DNA of 64,000 bases from Mnemiopsis leidyi (GCA_000226015.1 JH154184.1:1047599-1111598), one strand, 5' to 3'; positions 1 through 12,120 are shown, numbered from the stretch's first letter. A program made the numbers and translations. The notes: generated from the letters alone by a model not told the origin.

Positions 1-520
1 AGAGAGAGAGAGAAAAGCTGCGCGAATTGCTTTTTATCGCGGTGCGGTTGGCGGTGACACCTGACTTGACGAGCTGATATCCGAAACGTTCTCGCCAGAA
101 GAGCAGTAAGCAGAGTTACCGGGCGATGCGCGGCTCTTTCTCTACGTTTCCCGGCCCAATTAGCCTGAGGTCCCCAGGCAAAAGCAAAGCCCGTTCCGCA
201 CTTTGCGTTCGCGCGTGTTGACAAAATTAGAAATTGTATATAATCAGTCTACTGTTCACGTTTAATTTTGAGCTGCCATGGCCATTTACGTTTAAACCAG
301 GCGACTACGCACGCGGCTGCTACGTGCTACGCAGCTGAATAGCTGCAGTCTCGTGGCGCGCGCGACGTGCTCAAAAGGGTTTTTAGAGCAAAGCTACAAA
401 AGTCGGGTATCATGATCTTGTCGCGGTGCAGATACCCGACTCTCGCAGCTCGTTAGAACGGTAGACGGATATAAATTCGTCAAGTATCACCGCGACAACG
501 CGCGTGCCGACATGACAGGT
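1..520. repeat. Copy of a GC-rich hairpin repeat family
   Basis: This stretch opens with an (AG)n run and holds blocks that recur at 44030-46075. A block at about 118-185 matches 45059-45125 almost base for base (it contains GGGCGATGCGCGGCTCT and TAGCCTGAGGTCCCCAGG). The block at about 352-390 is the reverse complement of about 45537-45585. Two perfect 11-bp inverted repeats interlock: 401-411 with 431-441 (AGTCGGGTATC / GATACCCGACT), and 419-429 with 488-498 (TTGTCGCGGTG / CACCGCGACAA). I see no coding potential. The type of element is not known to me; it is probably a non-autonomous DNA element or satellite. Confidence 0.7.
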
Positions 521-795
521 GGTGAGTAAGTATGTTTTGCCACAATGCTTGTATTTTACCTAATCAGGCGTTGAAACACTTTACGCACGTGGCTGCTCAG
601 CAGCTAAATAAGTTGCCTCTGTTGGAGCGCGCATTGCGCAAAGCGTGCAAAAGTGCTTTTATTTAAGCATCTTGTACTCAAAAATCTGGTAAGATATTGT
701 TATAAATAAATAACAAATAAGTGTACGGGTAAAAAGTCATATCATGTTTAAGATAAAAAATAGCCAATGAACAAGCCATTTTGAATATTTATGTC

Positions 796-1000
796 CCTTG
801 AAATATCTTTTTAACTTGAAGATTTGTGTTGTACAAAATAGCTAAAGCCATTTTCGAAAGTTTTCCCCGAAATACCTTCTTTAACAGAAAATGTTTTTGG
901 GACAAATAGTCGGCTGTTATTAACAGCCGACTATTTGTCCCTGTTAAACATGCCATTAACAAATTTACCCTGCCCGAAACTTCTTTTTTAACCAAAAATT
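796..1000. repeat. 43-bp palindrome between short direct repeats
   Basis: Positions 899-919 and 921-941 are perfect reverse complements around a single central base, so one strand can fold into a 21-bp hairpin with almost no loop. Around it, three loosely similar segments of about 30 bp start near 796, 866 and 971 (each resembles CCCGAAA.CTTCTTTAAC). No gene is seen in this upstream stretch. Confidence 0.75.
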
Positions 1001-1100
1001 TTATTTAGGATTTTCGGTTTTCGTGTCCTGTAAGTACCTTAAGTAAGGTTTATTTTCACTGTGTTTCTGTGTATTATATTAGGGTCCAAACACAAAAAAG

Positions 1101-1385
1101 AGTTGCCATAATCTATGTAAAATTTAAAGAGGTCATGTCAGAGAAATTTATCAATTGGTTGATAAAAAGGCTCTTTCAGATGATCTAAAATACCAAAGAT
1201 CAAAGATGTTATCAAATTTTCCAATCATTAAATTTTTATTACTTAAAATCAAGGCTCATGTCACAGTTCAAATACTGATATGCCCTAATCTACGGAAATG
1301 TTAGAAGGTCACCCTTACGTCAGAGAAGTTTGTCAATCGGTTTATAAACTGACTGTTCGAACTGTGCTGAAATCTTTCGATCCCT
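1101..1385. repeat. Diverged tandem duplication upstream of MED25
   Basis: About 100 bp at 1101-1200 reappears at about 1278-1380. Both copies share the order TAATCTA, AGAGGTCA/GAAGGTCA, GTCAGAGAA and a TCAATTGGTT-like core. The spacing is near 177 bp. Each copy carries its own small differences, so the duplication is old. No coding function is seen. Confidence 0.5.
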
Positions 1386-1580
1386 AAACTTAAATACTCA
1401 AAGCCAGGTACCATGCAGTTTGCAGTCCTTGCTTTTGTTTAACACACCCGGATCACAGAAACATTACTTTCATGTTTTACAGATTAATCTATCTTTATGA
1501 CTATGTTCACATGGTGGTTGAATTGTGGTTGATTGACTAATGAGTAAAATCTGACGAATAGGTATTCTGACATGTGACCT

Positions 1581-4500
1581 ATGACTGCCACACAACGGGC
1601 CCAGGGCCAAGACCTTTGTTCTGATAACGTCGACCTTGTCTTTGTAATAGAGAATACTGCAGTTCTACACTCCCACTTCAATAATTTCAAGTTAAATTAT
1701 CTGGCAAAGTTTCTCGAGTGAGTAGCAACTGAATTGGCTAAATTAGTAATTACCCATTAGACTTCAACCAAACTGATTGGAAAACCTTAAACCTATTTAA
1801 TGCTTGTAAGCAGTGCCGATTTCACATTTTCAAATGAAATTGGAGGCCTTTATTATGTCCTTTATTAATTAATGATAAGAAACAATTATTATTTCAGGCC
1901 ACCATCTTCCAGTTCCAGTGGTTTATTTGGTGAGGTAAGAGTAAGTGTATTGTATTTTCTACACTCAATCTATCCGGTTGCAGAATGCTGAAGCAGTAAA
2001 AGTACAGACCGCAAACATAATTTTTCCATCCTTCAAGCTTTTTTGCCAAGAGCAAAAAAGCAAGGTAGATGGTTAAAAGTGGTTGGATTTTCAGGTTGGT
2101 AGATAGGTAGGCAAATTTTATTGTGACTGGTGTAAAAAAGGCCTTAATGTGTAACACTCCACAAGACGATAGTAACCATGTGAAGGAGCTTTTAGGGCTT
2201 CCTCCTACCCGAGCTATTTGCTTGAGGAATTTCTTGTGATTCAGAGTTAAATGAGAAGGGTCTCCGTTAAAAGATCTAGAATCTTCCAGGAGCCCCTTCA
2301 GTATGTACAAACCTGATTACAGGTGTACTCTTTGAGCTGCAGTAGTCATTAGTCAGGTATAACCATGAAAAGATGAAGATGATCTCCATATATACTACAA
2401 TCATCCCTCGATTTACCAGGATTTTCGGGGGAAAGCAAAATTGCACGGTAAATCAGGGGACCCGGTAAATCGGGGGAGTGCCATTTGGGGCCCGAAATTG
2501 GGTCTAATTGTCTTATATGTCTATAAACCATCTTGTGTATCTATATACCGTCTTTTTGTCTTTGAAACAATGCTAAATGAGTAAAAAGTGTTAGTCCGAC
2601 TGTATTACAAAGTTTTGACGACAAAATTTAACAGCCAACAACCCTACTCCTGGCGAAAAAAAATTTTTAGCTCAAATTTCAGGTAAAATTTTGGTGGGAA
2701 AGGTATGAGGCCTGGTAAATCGTGGGAGCCGGTGAATCGGGGGATGACTGTATATCTTTAACATTGTCACAATTGCTTTGTAGAATTGAAGAGAGGGAAA
2801 TCTAGCATCCGCCTGAGACTAAACTAAGCGGGTTTAATTTTTTCTTGTTTGGACATTCTATTATCCACATGTCAAATGTTGATGTCTTCAAGATTTTTGA
2901 CTTAAAAACTGGCACTGACCGGAACATATTTGCCATCATATAAAATTATAGGCTTCTTTAAAACGAGAATTTTAGAGAAATTCTTTATATGGCCTAAAAA
3001 ATATTGAGCTGGCCTGTCAACAATTTCCAGAAGAAAACTGAATGCAGAGTGCTTCCCCTAGATACCTTATTAGTCAGAGAACTGTTGACAATAATTTGTT
3101 ATTATACCTAGAGGAGTGCGCTTAGGGCATTTGCCTATGCAATCTTCTTTGGTCGACTCAGCCGAATGACCAGGAAACCGTGATTGAGGGTTAAATGAGG
3201 AGGGTCTCTGTTAAAAGATCTAGAATCTTCCTGGAGCCCCTTATGTATAACTGTTAAAGCCTGGGTACAGGTGTAACAAATACAAATAATATATTGACAG
3301 GTTAAACTTCTAAGAAAATAAAATCTTGTTTCATTTTATGGGTGTAAACTTTACATTTTATTTATTATTTGTTGTGACTTTAATTAATGACCCCCTCTTT
3401 CAGTATCCTGTGCAACAATATGGATTAGTTCTCTATGGCACTAATGCTCCTGGAACAAACGACTGCATCAACTGTTTCCCACCCACACATGATTTGTCAG
3501 TTTTTCTTAATCAGATAAAAGAAATAAAGTTAGTAAAATCAACAAGTTTTACCTACTAATTTTTCAGGAATTAAATTAGACATCAAATTTTTTGCCAGAT
3601 CTGAGAGTAGCTGCTTTTACAGTTAAGATGGTCTCTCATTTCACAGTTAAGCCTAACCTCTATAATCATGATTATGTTCAATTCAGATTTGATGGTGGCG
3701 GAGCAGAGTCCCAAGCATTTGTGGTTGAAGGAATGGGTGTGGCCTTAGAAATCTTTGATGACATGGAGATTACCAGAATCAATAAAAAGTACATGTGTTT
3801 AAATTTATGTGCACTTTAAAAAAGTTTATTATTGGTTTATAATGGACTATTGCAATTGAATTGATGTAATTTTATTCGGCACACTGAATTTGTCAATTCA
3901 TTAAGTTTCAGAATTATCGTAAATTTTAGTCAAAAGTTGATCTGTAAATCCATTAGATTTATGGTAAATTTCAACAAGTTATTTGTTTTTAGGTCGAAAG
4001 TGAAGAAACTGTGCATTATGGTTGGACAAAGCTCACCATATTTAAATCCATGTCAGTTCAGTCAAAAGTATACTGGTCGATCATGTGAAAGACTTGCTAA
4101 GAACATGGCTGAAAAGGAAATAAAACTATCTGTGCTATCGCCAAGAAGGAATGATTATCTCAAAAAGATATTTGAAGCTGTAAGTGTTGAGTTAGTCTGT
4201 AAGTTCTTGAGCTACTTCCATAATTTCATTGTAGGCTTTTTGAAACTACTTAAATGAAATTTCTCAAATACTGTTATTATGTCTACAACAAAAGTCCTGA
4301 GAAACTACAGGATCATGTCGTTAAATTTTGTTTATATCATCTTATTCAAGGCGTGTCCTGAAGAGAACACAGCTAAAGACTTAGGAGTTGACCCTCATCA
4401 CATGACACTCATATCAGGATGGAGTGTTCCAGTTGCAGACCAGACTGACTCAGCAAGCACTGTCAAAGCAACTAGCTCTCCACCCAAAAGTCAGTACTTT

Positions 4501-6094
4501 TTTTTGATATATTGCATACCTATAATAATTAGAATTTCTGGTGGGAACAATTAGCTTTTGTATTTAGGTTCTTTGATTTACATATTTGTATGAATGTGGT
4601 TTAAGAAATTATTGTTTAGATCATCTTTGAAACACAGGCGGTTTGTATCCAGGCAATTATTACTGAGCAGTTTTGACTCTGTTATCTATACATATGTGTT
4701 GGTGGTGTAGCGGTATCTACCCCGACTTTCTATGCAGAAGATCATGGGTTCGATTCCCAGATCTGCCAATCCTAGAGGAGTGCGCTAAGGGCATTTGCCT
4801 GTGCAATCTTCTTCGGTTGACTCAGCCGAATGACCCGAAAACCGTGATTGAGGGTTAAATGAGGAGGGTCTCTGTTGAAGGATCTAGAATCTTCCAGCAG
4901 CACCTGCAGTATAACTGTAAAAGCCTGGGTACAGGTGAAACAAATACAAATACAAAATACAAAACATTTAATATGCAGATTAGATTATGTAGTCAATGAC
5001 TACTGACTAGGCTACATGCTGTGGTGTAATATTTTGATTGACCTTATATGTTGTATTTATATGACATTTAAATACTATTTGACCAAATTTTTAGAGTAAT
5101 ATGACTATCTAATTACCTTTCTTTCCACAGTTTAATACGTCAATTTATATACCTTTTTACCGTAGAAGTAAGAAAAGTTAAAGCAGACAGTGGTCCAACA
5201 AATACTGGCACATGGAACACTGGCTCACCCCACCATATGCAGCAAGCACAGTCTTCACAGCAACAGCCAGGACCGCCTCATATTGATTTTAATCTCAATA
5301 CCCCTTCCCCCAGGGAAATTGGTAATACACGAATTTAAATCGTTTTATTAACTTAGGCTTTCCTACTTTTCAGATTCCATCTGCAGATTCCTATCTGTAT
5401 CAAATGCCAATAGATTTAAAATGTTACTAAATAGTGAGTCGGTTTTCACTGAATTTTGTCGAATTTCCATTTGCTATTATTCATCAGTAAGTAAGTTACT
5501 AACCAGCTTTTTCCGTCAGCTGCTGGCATTGCTGGAGATGCCAACCAACTACATGTACCTGATCTTCCAGTTCAATACCCTGACCCAACAAACCAGATCC
5601 ATCAGCCTCGCATGCAAGGCCCTCAGCATATCCAGCAAGGTCCTGGTATGATGCAGCAGGGCCAACAGTTGCCTGGACCAGTTGTTGTAATGCAGCCTGG
5701 TGGTCAAATGATGCCAGTCGGTCATCCCGGAATGATGCAAAGGCATATTCAGCCTGGCCAGGTATTTCTATGCTCGTGAGTTATTTCAATTTTCAGCCCT
5801 AATTTGGCAACAAGAATTTGAAGATCCATCAAAATTGTTTTTTTAACTTTAGTACAAGTCTGTTGCAAATATTAAGTGCCAAACTTTATTTTCAGCCTGG
5901 AATTATGCATCAACAACAGAGGATTATGCAGGGTATGCCAATGCAGCCTGGAGGTCCTGGTGCTCCTCAAAACATGGCCCAAAATGCGTACTATACTAGT
6001 AAGATGTTGCAACAGCACCATCAACAACAGCAACAACAACAGCAACAACAACAACAGCGACAACAACAGCAACAACAACAACAACAACAACAGC

Positions 6095-6129
<35 letters not shown>

Positions 6130-9100
6130 GTTCAGCAACAGCAACAACAACAACTACAGCATCAGCAACAACAACAGCAACAACAACAGCAACAGCAGCA
6201 AGTTCAGCAACAGCAACAACAAGTTCAACAACAAAAACAAGTTCAACAACAACAGCAGCCTAATCAGCAAAACAAGCGATCTGTATTATGGAATGGGCAA
6301 CTTGAATGTTGGGATTCAAATAAGCGAAATTCTCCCATCATTGTCCAGTGTAACCTATCGATAGATGCAAGCATAAACGCTTATCAAGATACCTACAGCT
6401 CCATATCAAAATGGCCAGAAAAAGCTGAATTTACTTTCATGTCAGGGAATATTCCAGTTAGTCAATACACTTAAATTGAATTTAAATGTTCCACTCTATT
6501 GTTATATTTTGAAATACCACTTTTAAACCGTTACTTAACTTTGTTTACTGGTCGTTTACCAATGAAGAACTTGCATTTGCGATAAAATGTTAATTTTCAG
6601 AGCCAACTTCCCTCTACAAAACGAGCAGCAAAATTATACTTCACTCTTAACCCCAACAACAATCAGAACCAAGAGAACTCCAAGCAACAGGTGGAGTGAA
6701 TTTTGCCTATATGCGAAATAAAATAACACAAATTTACCTAATAATTGAGTCATGTTATGTTCTTTTACAACTAACTCGGTATTATTTGTTGATGGCATTT
6801 CTGTGAAGTTCAAAAAGAGCTGACCGTAATGATCAATCTTGTTGGGAAGAATAATCAGTAAGCTCTGTTTCAGATTGAAATCGGATTGACATCCACTGGG
6901 GACTGTGGATTAATAACTGTTAACAGCGTGGGAGGCGGGAAGGAGCAAGTCCTTATGTTCTTCAGCACAAACTTGAAAACATTCATGGGGTTATATCCCT
7001 TCAATCAGGTATTTTTACTATTGTTTAAAAACTTGAAGGAATTTTCGTTGATAATAAGCGACTAGAATTCCCTAATGCATACTATTTGATAACTAATTGG
7101 TAATAAGAACATCAATTTCTTTCTTCAGGCACAGTTCCAAGAAGAACTAGCTGCCAAACTGCAAGAGGCAGAGTACTCGGCGGCTGTTGGTAACGTGCCA
7201 AACCCTCGACAAGCTGTGCATCAGCAAGATCCTCAACAAGCAGCTCAACATCAAACCCAGCAGCAAGTCCAGCAGCAGCAGGTCCAGCAGCAACAGAAGC
7301 AGCAACAGGCCAAGCAAATGCAGCAGGCCAATGTTATGCAAGGCGGAATGCAGGCAGGAAATCCTAACAGTAACATGGCCTTCCAGGCTATGATGGCTCA
7401 ACACCAGGTTCCTGATGCATTTGGACAATATTCTACATAAATTATTCCGTACATACCTGGCTCAATCATCTTAAAGCTCCCATATATTTCGTTCTGGGTC
7501 TACGATTCTTTTCTTGACTTTTTTGTTTGAACATTTTGGAATTTCAATAGTTTTCAAGATAAGTTGACATTTACTACAGTTTAGCTTAATGGTTCTTAAG
7601 GAACAAAGAATGTTATATAAATTATTAGAATCAAAAACTAAATTTGATATCAAATTATGCCTCAGCAAAATCAGCAGCGCATGATCAGAGCCCAAGGAAA
7701 CCCCCAAATGATGGGGCCACAAGGAGGACAGATAAACCCAAGAATGCAGATGCAGAATCAGATAAATATGCAGCAACAGATGCAGCAATTCCACCAAATG
7801 AGTAAGAATTTCTGTATTAATTAACGTTCAATGTGCAAGTTTCCAATTAGGTACTTGATTACAAAAAAGCCAAACTTTCACTGATAATATTGATGAACTT
7901 CTTCAGGAAACGTGCAAGGTATGCCTGCACAAATGCAACAGATGCAAAGTGCACCTGTCATGGGGCAAATCACTCAAAATCAGATGATGGCCCAGCAAGG
8001 GCAGATGATGCAGCCAGGCCAGATGCAGCAACAAGCCCACCTTCCACAAAGCCAGATGCTACAGCAAGGTGGACAACCAATGATGCGGATGGCACCAGGA
8101 ATGCAACAGATGTCAAGTGAGTCAAATTTTTGAAAATTCAAGGTAAATCTTAAACAATCTTTAACCAATTTTCAAGTGTTGATACTTCGAGAAATTAGTA
8201 TTCTTGAGTACTACAATCACGCAGGAAACGATGAGATGATGATGCAACAGCAGCAACAGATGCAAATGATGATGCAACAACGCGGACAAGGAGGCTTGAC
8301 CCTGCAACAGCAACAGCAGATACAACAAAACATGCAGAACACTCAGGTAGTGAACATGAGCACTTATTTCTAGTGGTAGCACGCCAGATAAGGAACTGTG
8401 TTCTGATTGTCTCGGTCAAGCCGGTACTTAATTCAGGTACACTGCAATCGGTACGATTTACAAGCATGATATCTTCAATCGAAGCTTAGAAACCTTTTCC
8501 AGAAATTAGTAATTTGCTTGAGCTCCAATTCATTGATCATTCAAATCAACTTGTCATAAATATGGGGGGGGGGTGGGGGAAACCCTGGTCTTTCGAAAAG
8601 GTGACTAGACCATGGAAAATTTTGATTTTTGCCTTTGTCAACGGTCAAACAATTTTACCATAACCACGGACACCCTGAAATTTGTCCCATGGTCAAAAGT
8701 CAAAAAGTTTGACCAAAACCACCAGGACACTCTTCAACTTTGGCAATAGTCAATGGTAAAAAAAGTGACCATGGCCACTTAAATCAGAAACTTGACGGTG
8801 GTAATGTAAAAATCTTGACATGGACATAATTGTGACATCTGACCATGGTTATTTCGAAATTTGGTGTAAAGGTATCTACCCCGACTTATGCAGGAGATTT
8901 GGGGTTCAATTCCCAGATCTGCCAATCCTAGAGGAGTGCTCTAAGGATATTTACCTATGCAATCTTCTTCTGTCGACTCAGCCGAATGACCGGGAAACTG
9001 TGATTGAGGGTTAAATGAGGAGGTTCTCCGTTGAAAGATCTAGGATCTTCCAGGAGCCCCTTCAGTATAACTGTAATAGCCTGGGTACAGGTGTAACAAA

Positions 9101-9357
9101 GTACAAATACAAATTATACAAATAAAAACACCCTGACCTAGGCCAAATATTCAAAAAGCGAATTCATCTTAAGTCCCCCCCCCCCCATTTTACTTATTTT
9201 CATCCATGTAATTGTTTATTGTATTTGCTATCGCCTTTGACTTATTGCTGTGTCAAATCAGCTGCTCTCTTATTGTACGAATAGAAAAAGGTCCAAAGGG
9301 ATTTTATTAATACCTCAGATGATTCGACAGCAGCAGCCTTGGACTGGACGGCAGTAG
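1581..9357 (+). CDS. Mediator complex subunit 25
   Basis: MED25 is a Mediator subunit whose ACID domain receives activators. Sixteen exons join in phase: 1581-1717, 1898-1934, 3404-3528, 3687-3788, 3993-4179, 4351-4489, 5166-5321, 5520-5761, 5896-6456, 6601-6690, 6874-7008, 7129-7407, 7666-7801, 7907-8116, 8225-8346 and 9319-9357, giving about 898 residues against 747 in human. The von Willebrand A domain (about residues 19-215) starts with DLVFVIENTA and has IKFDGGGAESQ. The ACID domain lies at about 500-640 (LWNGQLECW ... TFMGLYPFNQ). Between them is a polyglutamine tract, and after ACID a Gln/Met-rich tail. The start ATG has an in-frame TGA two codons upstream. If exon 12 is not spliced, it reads to a stop at 7440, giving a shorter tail. 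The individual splice sites are inferences. Confidence 0.9.
2236..2330 (+). repeat. SINE fragment, tRNA-derived family 1
   Basis: This is the 3' half of the SINE that is complete at 4695-4963. It has the shared words GAGTTAAATGAGAAGGGTC, AGATCTAGAATCTTCCAGG and ACAGGTGTAC. The tRNA-like head is missing. It lies in MED25 intron 2. Confidence 0.7.
2391..2754. mobile_element. Pogo/Tigger-like MITE
   Basis: The ends form imperfect terminal inverted repeats: 2391 onward has CAATCATCCCTCGATTTACC, and the far end reads as CAGTCATCCCCCGATTCACC on the other strand, both flanked by TA. The CAG-type end followed by CGATTTACC, and the TA target, fit the pogo/Tigger branch of Tc1-mariner. At 364 bp it has no transposase and is non-autonomous. 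It sits in MED25 intron 2, with internal copies of GGTAAATCGGGG. A related end lies at 37771. Confidence 0.7.
3108..3290 (+). repeat. SINE, family 1, 5'-truncated
   Basis: It begins at the CCTAGAGGAGTGCGCT word just after where the tRNA-like part would end, and runs to the AACAAATACAAATA tail. It lies in MED25 intron 2, same orientation as the gene. Confidence 0.8.
4695..4963 (+). repeat. Full-length tRNA-derived SINE, family 1
   Basis: The head contains a pol III A box (TGGTGTAGCGG) and B box (GGTTCGATTCC) followed by CCAGATCTGCCA, as in a tRNA 3' half. A conserved body follows (CCTAGAGGAGTGCGC, CAATCTTCTTCGGT, TCTAGAATCTTCCAG, GCCTGGGTACAGGTG), with a (CAAATA)n tail. This is the best copy in the window. 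It lies in MED25 intron 6 in the sense orientation. Confidence 0.88.
6007..6261 (+). repeat. CAA/CAG triplet tract coding polyglutamine
   Basis: This mixed CAA/CAG repeat lies in MED25 exon 9. It codes for almost uninterrupted glutamine broken by single R, V, L, H and K residues, at about residues 413-497. The CAA interruptions make a pure CAG run short, which normally stabilises length. It lies just before the ACID domain. The long leucine-rich and asparagine-rich frames in this stretch are shadows of it. Confidence 0.9.
8564..8860. repeat. Poly-G tract and degenerate GACCATGG repeats
   Basis: Ten G, one T and five G occur at 8564-8579. They are followed by about 280 bp with GACCATGG/CCATGGTCAA words at irregular spacing (near 8607, 8685, 8766 and 8841). 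A run of 12 C at 9175-9186 lies on the far side of the neighbouring SINE. All of this lies in MED25 intron 15. I cannot assign it to a known element. Confidence 0.4.
8859..9127 (+). repeat. tRNA-derived SINE, family 1
   Basis: The A-box region is decayed (TGGTGTAAAGG) and the B box is GGTTCAATTCC. The body and the ACAAATACAAAT tail match the copy at 4695. It lies in MED25 intron 15, sense orientation. Confidence 0.85.
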
Positions 9358-9858
9358 CTAAAATTTATTTTGTGATATTGACTTATGTTAATTCAGAAAA
9401 ACTTTTTTATGAATGAAACAGTTTGTCATTTACCCTAGAAATCCACTGTGAAACTTGATAAATTTTGTATTTTCGCTTTCCCTTATTGAAGAGAGTTATT
9501 GTGTTTGGGGTCTCTTATTTGCTATATTTGGGAGGACTTTAGAGAACATTTTTTATTTATCTAGTGATTATTATTATGTGAATACAAAGCCTTTAGAATT
9601 GGAAAACAATTGGGGTCTGTTTAGTGTTTTTCTTATATTGATGATTTCTATTTAATATTTTTATCAATCATTATTGCATTTACAGTTTTTTATTAGGGTT
9701 TATCGAATTTGTTAAAAGAATGCTATCAATCAGAATGTTTTCGAAATATCGCACTACAAATGCGATTAAATTGCTTTATTTTAATCTATTCATCGCCATG
9801 TTCCACTAAATAACCTATGCTAAACACATAGGCAAAGTCTGTCCGAACAATTGTTATC

Positions 9859-11739
9859 ATGAATCGTGGTGTCGTCGCCTTGGTAACGGGTGGGGCATCT
9901 GGGCTAGGTCTTGCCACAGTCAGACATGTCCTCAAGACAGGAGGTAAAGCCATCATCGCTGATCTGCCAGGGTCTCAAGGTTCCTCCATCGCCAAGGAAA
10001 TGTCTGAAAACTGCAGGTTATTTCACTTGCCTGAGCATAGTTTGTATATCCCAGGTTTAAGAGTCGTCTCTTTTTTTCTAATTGACTTCATTTATATTAC
10101 GAGCAAATGAAGTTTTCTTCATCTAGTGTAACGCAATATCCATATTAGCAGAAACTCTTTATTCAAATCTCCACCATATCATGATCTGCTCACTTTAGTA
10201 TACATACAGGTTCGCTCCCGTGGATGTGACTGATGAGAAAAGTGTCAGAGAGGCTCTGGACTTAGCCAGTGAGCTTGGTCCGATCACAGCTGCGGTAAAC
10301 TGTGCCGGCATCGCTACCGCTGGTCTAACCTTCTCAAAACGAGGTTTGGGCCGGGTTGGCGTTAGCTATTTCATCATTATAAGCACTAAGCTTTCCGTTT
10401 TACCTATATGGATTGAAATTTAAGTCATTTTGTAAAGTTCTGTTTATGATCTTATATTTCAGGACCCATGTCGCTGGATGATTTCCAGAGGACAATAAAC
10501 GTTAACCTGGTCGGAACATTTAACGTATGCAGACTTGCTGCGGAAAAGATGGCTGCTCAAGATCCTTACAACGAGAGTGGGGAAAGGGGTGGGTTTTCTG
10601 ACAATGTCTGCTGATTACCAAAACCAAAACTAATATATGACCTAGAAATATTACAGCATAAAATGTCACTGTTGTTGTTGTTGTTGTTGTAATGCGGCGA
10701 CGTCAGGGGTTATCTTTTAAGGAGAGTCGCCTCTGCAAACGCCACGGTACTAATAGGATCTTTGTCACTGTTGGTCGGATTTGAGTGCCTACATTTAATT
10801 TTGTTATTCTCGATTATAACATTTTCTGTAATAAAGACATAGTTACACACTCCTCGGGATATGAAACACACTGTTTATACCACACCACACTTTACAGCAC
10901 ACCTTACGTTTTAGGCTTCTCCGCATAAATACGGGTTTTAATATTTCAACCCAAAAATACAATTTGTTAATCGTTCATACAAACCAAATATCTACTAAGT
11001 ATGATGAAGACAATTGTTTTTTTTATTTTGTAGCAGGCAGTATAAAAATTAGAGAATATCATATAATAATTAGAGACTATTATAATGATAAACTTACAGG
11101 AGTTTTGATCAATACCGCTAGTGTAGCAGCTTTTGAAGGACAAAGGGGACAAGCTGCCTACGCTGCTAGTAAAGGTGGAGTGCGCGCACTGACGATAGTC
11201 CTGGCTAGAGACCTAGCTGCATTCGGAATTCGAGCTTGCACCATCGCACCTGGTTAGTTTGAACACAATTCTAGGGTTTAGTCATCATAAGTATTTGCCT
11301 GGTCATAAAAATAAAAGAAAAAAGTTTACAGAGTAACAATTTCTTATCACCATGGCGTCGTGTGAATGTTAATTAGTTCTCAACACACAATTTCTCTGAT
11401 TAGGTGTTATCGAGACCCCCATGATGGTGGGCATGAGAGACGATATCAAAGCTAGTCTTGCAGCTGGAGTACCTTTCCCTAAACGTCTTGGTCATCCGGG
11501 TAAAGACTAAAATTCTTTATTCTGTTGTTTTCTGACTTATCTATAGTATTTTTATATCAAAGCTTGATGTCCTATAGAATTTAACGTCTTATATTTTCTA
11601 CGTGCTAGTTTTGCACGAACGATGTCAATAAAACTGTTATTTTTCAGAGGAATACGGTGCCCTTGCCCATCACATCATGCTTAATGGGTACCTAAACGGT
11701 GAAACTATACGAATGGATGGTGCCCTAAGAATGCAATAG
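9859..11739 (+). CDS. 3-hydroxyacyl-CoA dehydrogenase type 2 (17-beta-HSD10)
   Basis: This is a mitochondrial short-chain dehydrogenase of isoleucine/fatty-acid oxidation, and in vertebrates also a subunit of mitochondrial RNase P. Six exons, all in phase (9859-10016, 10210-10343, 10463-10588, 11100-11252, 11404-11499 and 11648-11739), give 252 residues, close to the human 261. The Rossmann motif TGGASGLG is at residues 10-17. The catalytic Ser is near residue 147 ([11 protein letters not shown]), with Tyr160 and Lys164 in YAASK. The C-terminus [13 protein letters not shown] is typical. An NCAGIA motif is present. No separate targeting peptide is needed in this family. Intron 3 holds a (GTT)n run at about 10671-10690. 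Confidence 0.95.
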
Positions 11740-12120
11740 ATGAAAATATAGGAAATATATGGACGGTTTTGTTGTTCAGGGTTTTGCGTCTTGATTATAT
11801 GATTATTGTGAGTCTTTTTGTGTTTTTATAAGAACTTGATCTATGATTCTGTTTTAAGTGTTACTAAGCAGGTTTCAGCAAGTTTTTGTTTGTAAATTAA
11901 TTTATTACAATCGTTCTTAAATCTGGGTGGTTTCGATGTTTCAACACAGCACAAATCTCAAATTTTTGCATCTAACCTGGTTACGAAGGGAGATACTGGC
12001 AATGATAAGTACATTTTGATCATGAATACTAAACTGACCAAATTTTTGAACTCAAACATTATGAAATTTAAAAAACACAATTATTTATTATTCATGTCGG
12101 TTGCACCAGTTAGTTTTCAG

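Noticed and set aside
4695-4770. Working tRNA gene in the SINE heads (also 17493-17565)
   Set aside because: The acceptor stem does not pair, the head is fused to a SINE body, and copies are decayed.
5872-6364. Long leucine-rich (minus) and asparagine/serine-rich (plus) frames over the MED25 polyglutamine tract
   Set aside because: They are frame shadows of the CAA/CAG repeat.
10671-10770. Small element after the (GTT)n run in HSD17B10 intron 3
   Set aside because: A GGCGAC/GTCGCC inverted pair is present, but no ends, promoter boxes or second copy were found.
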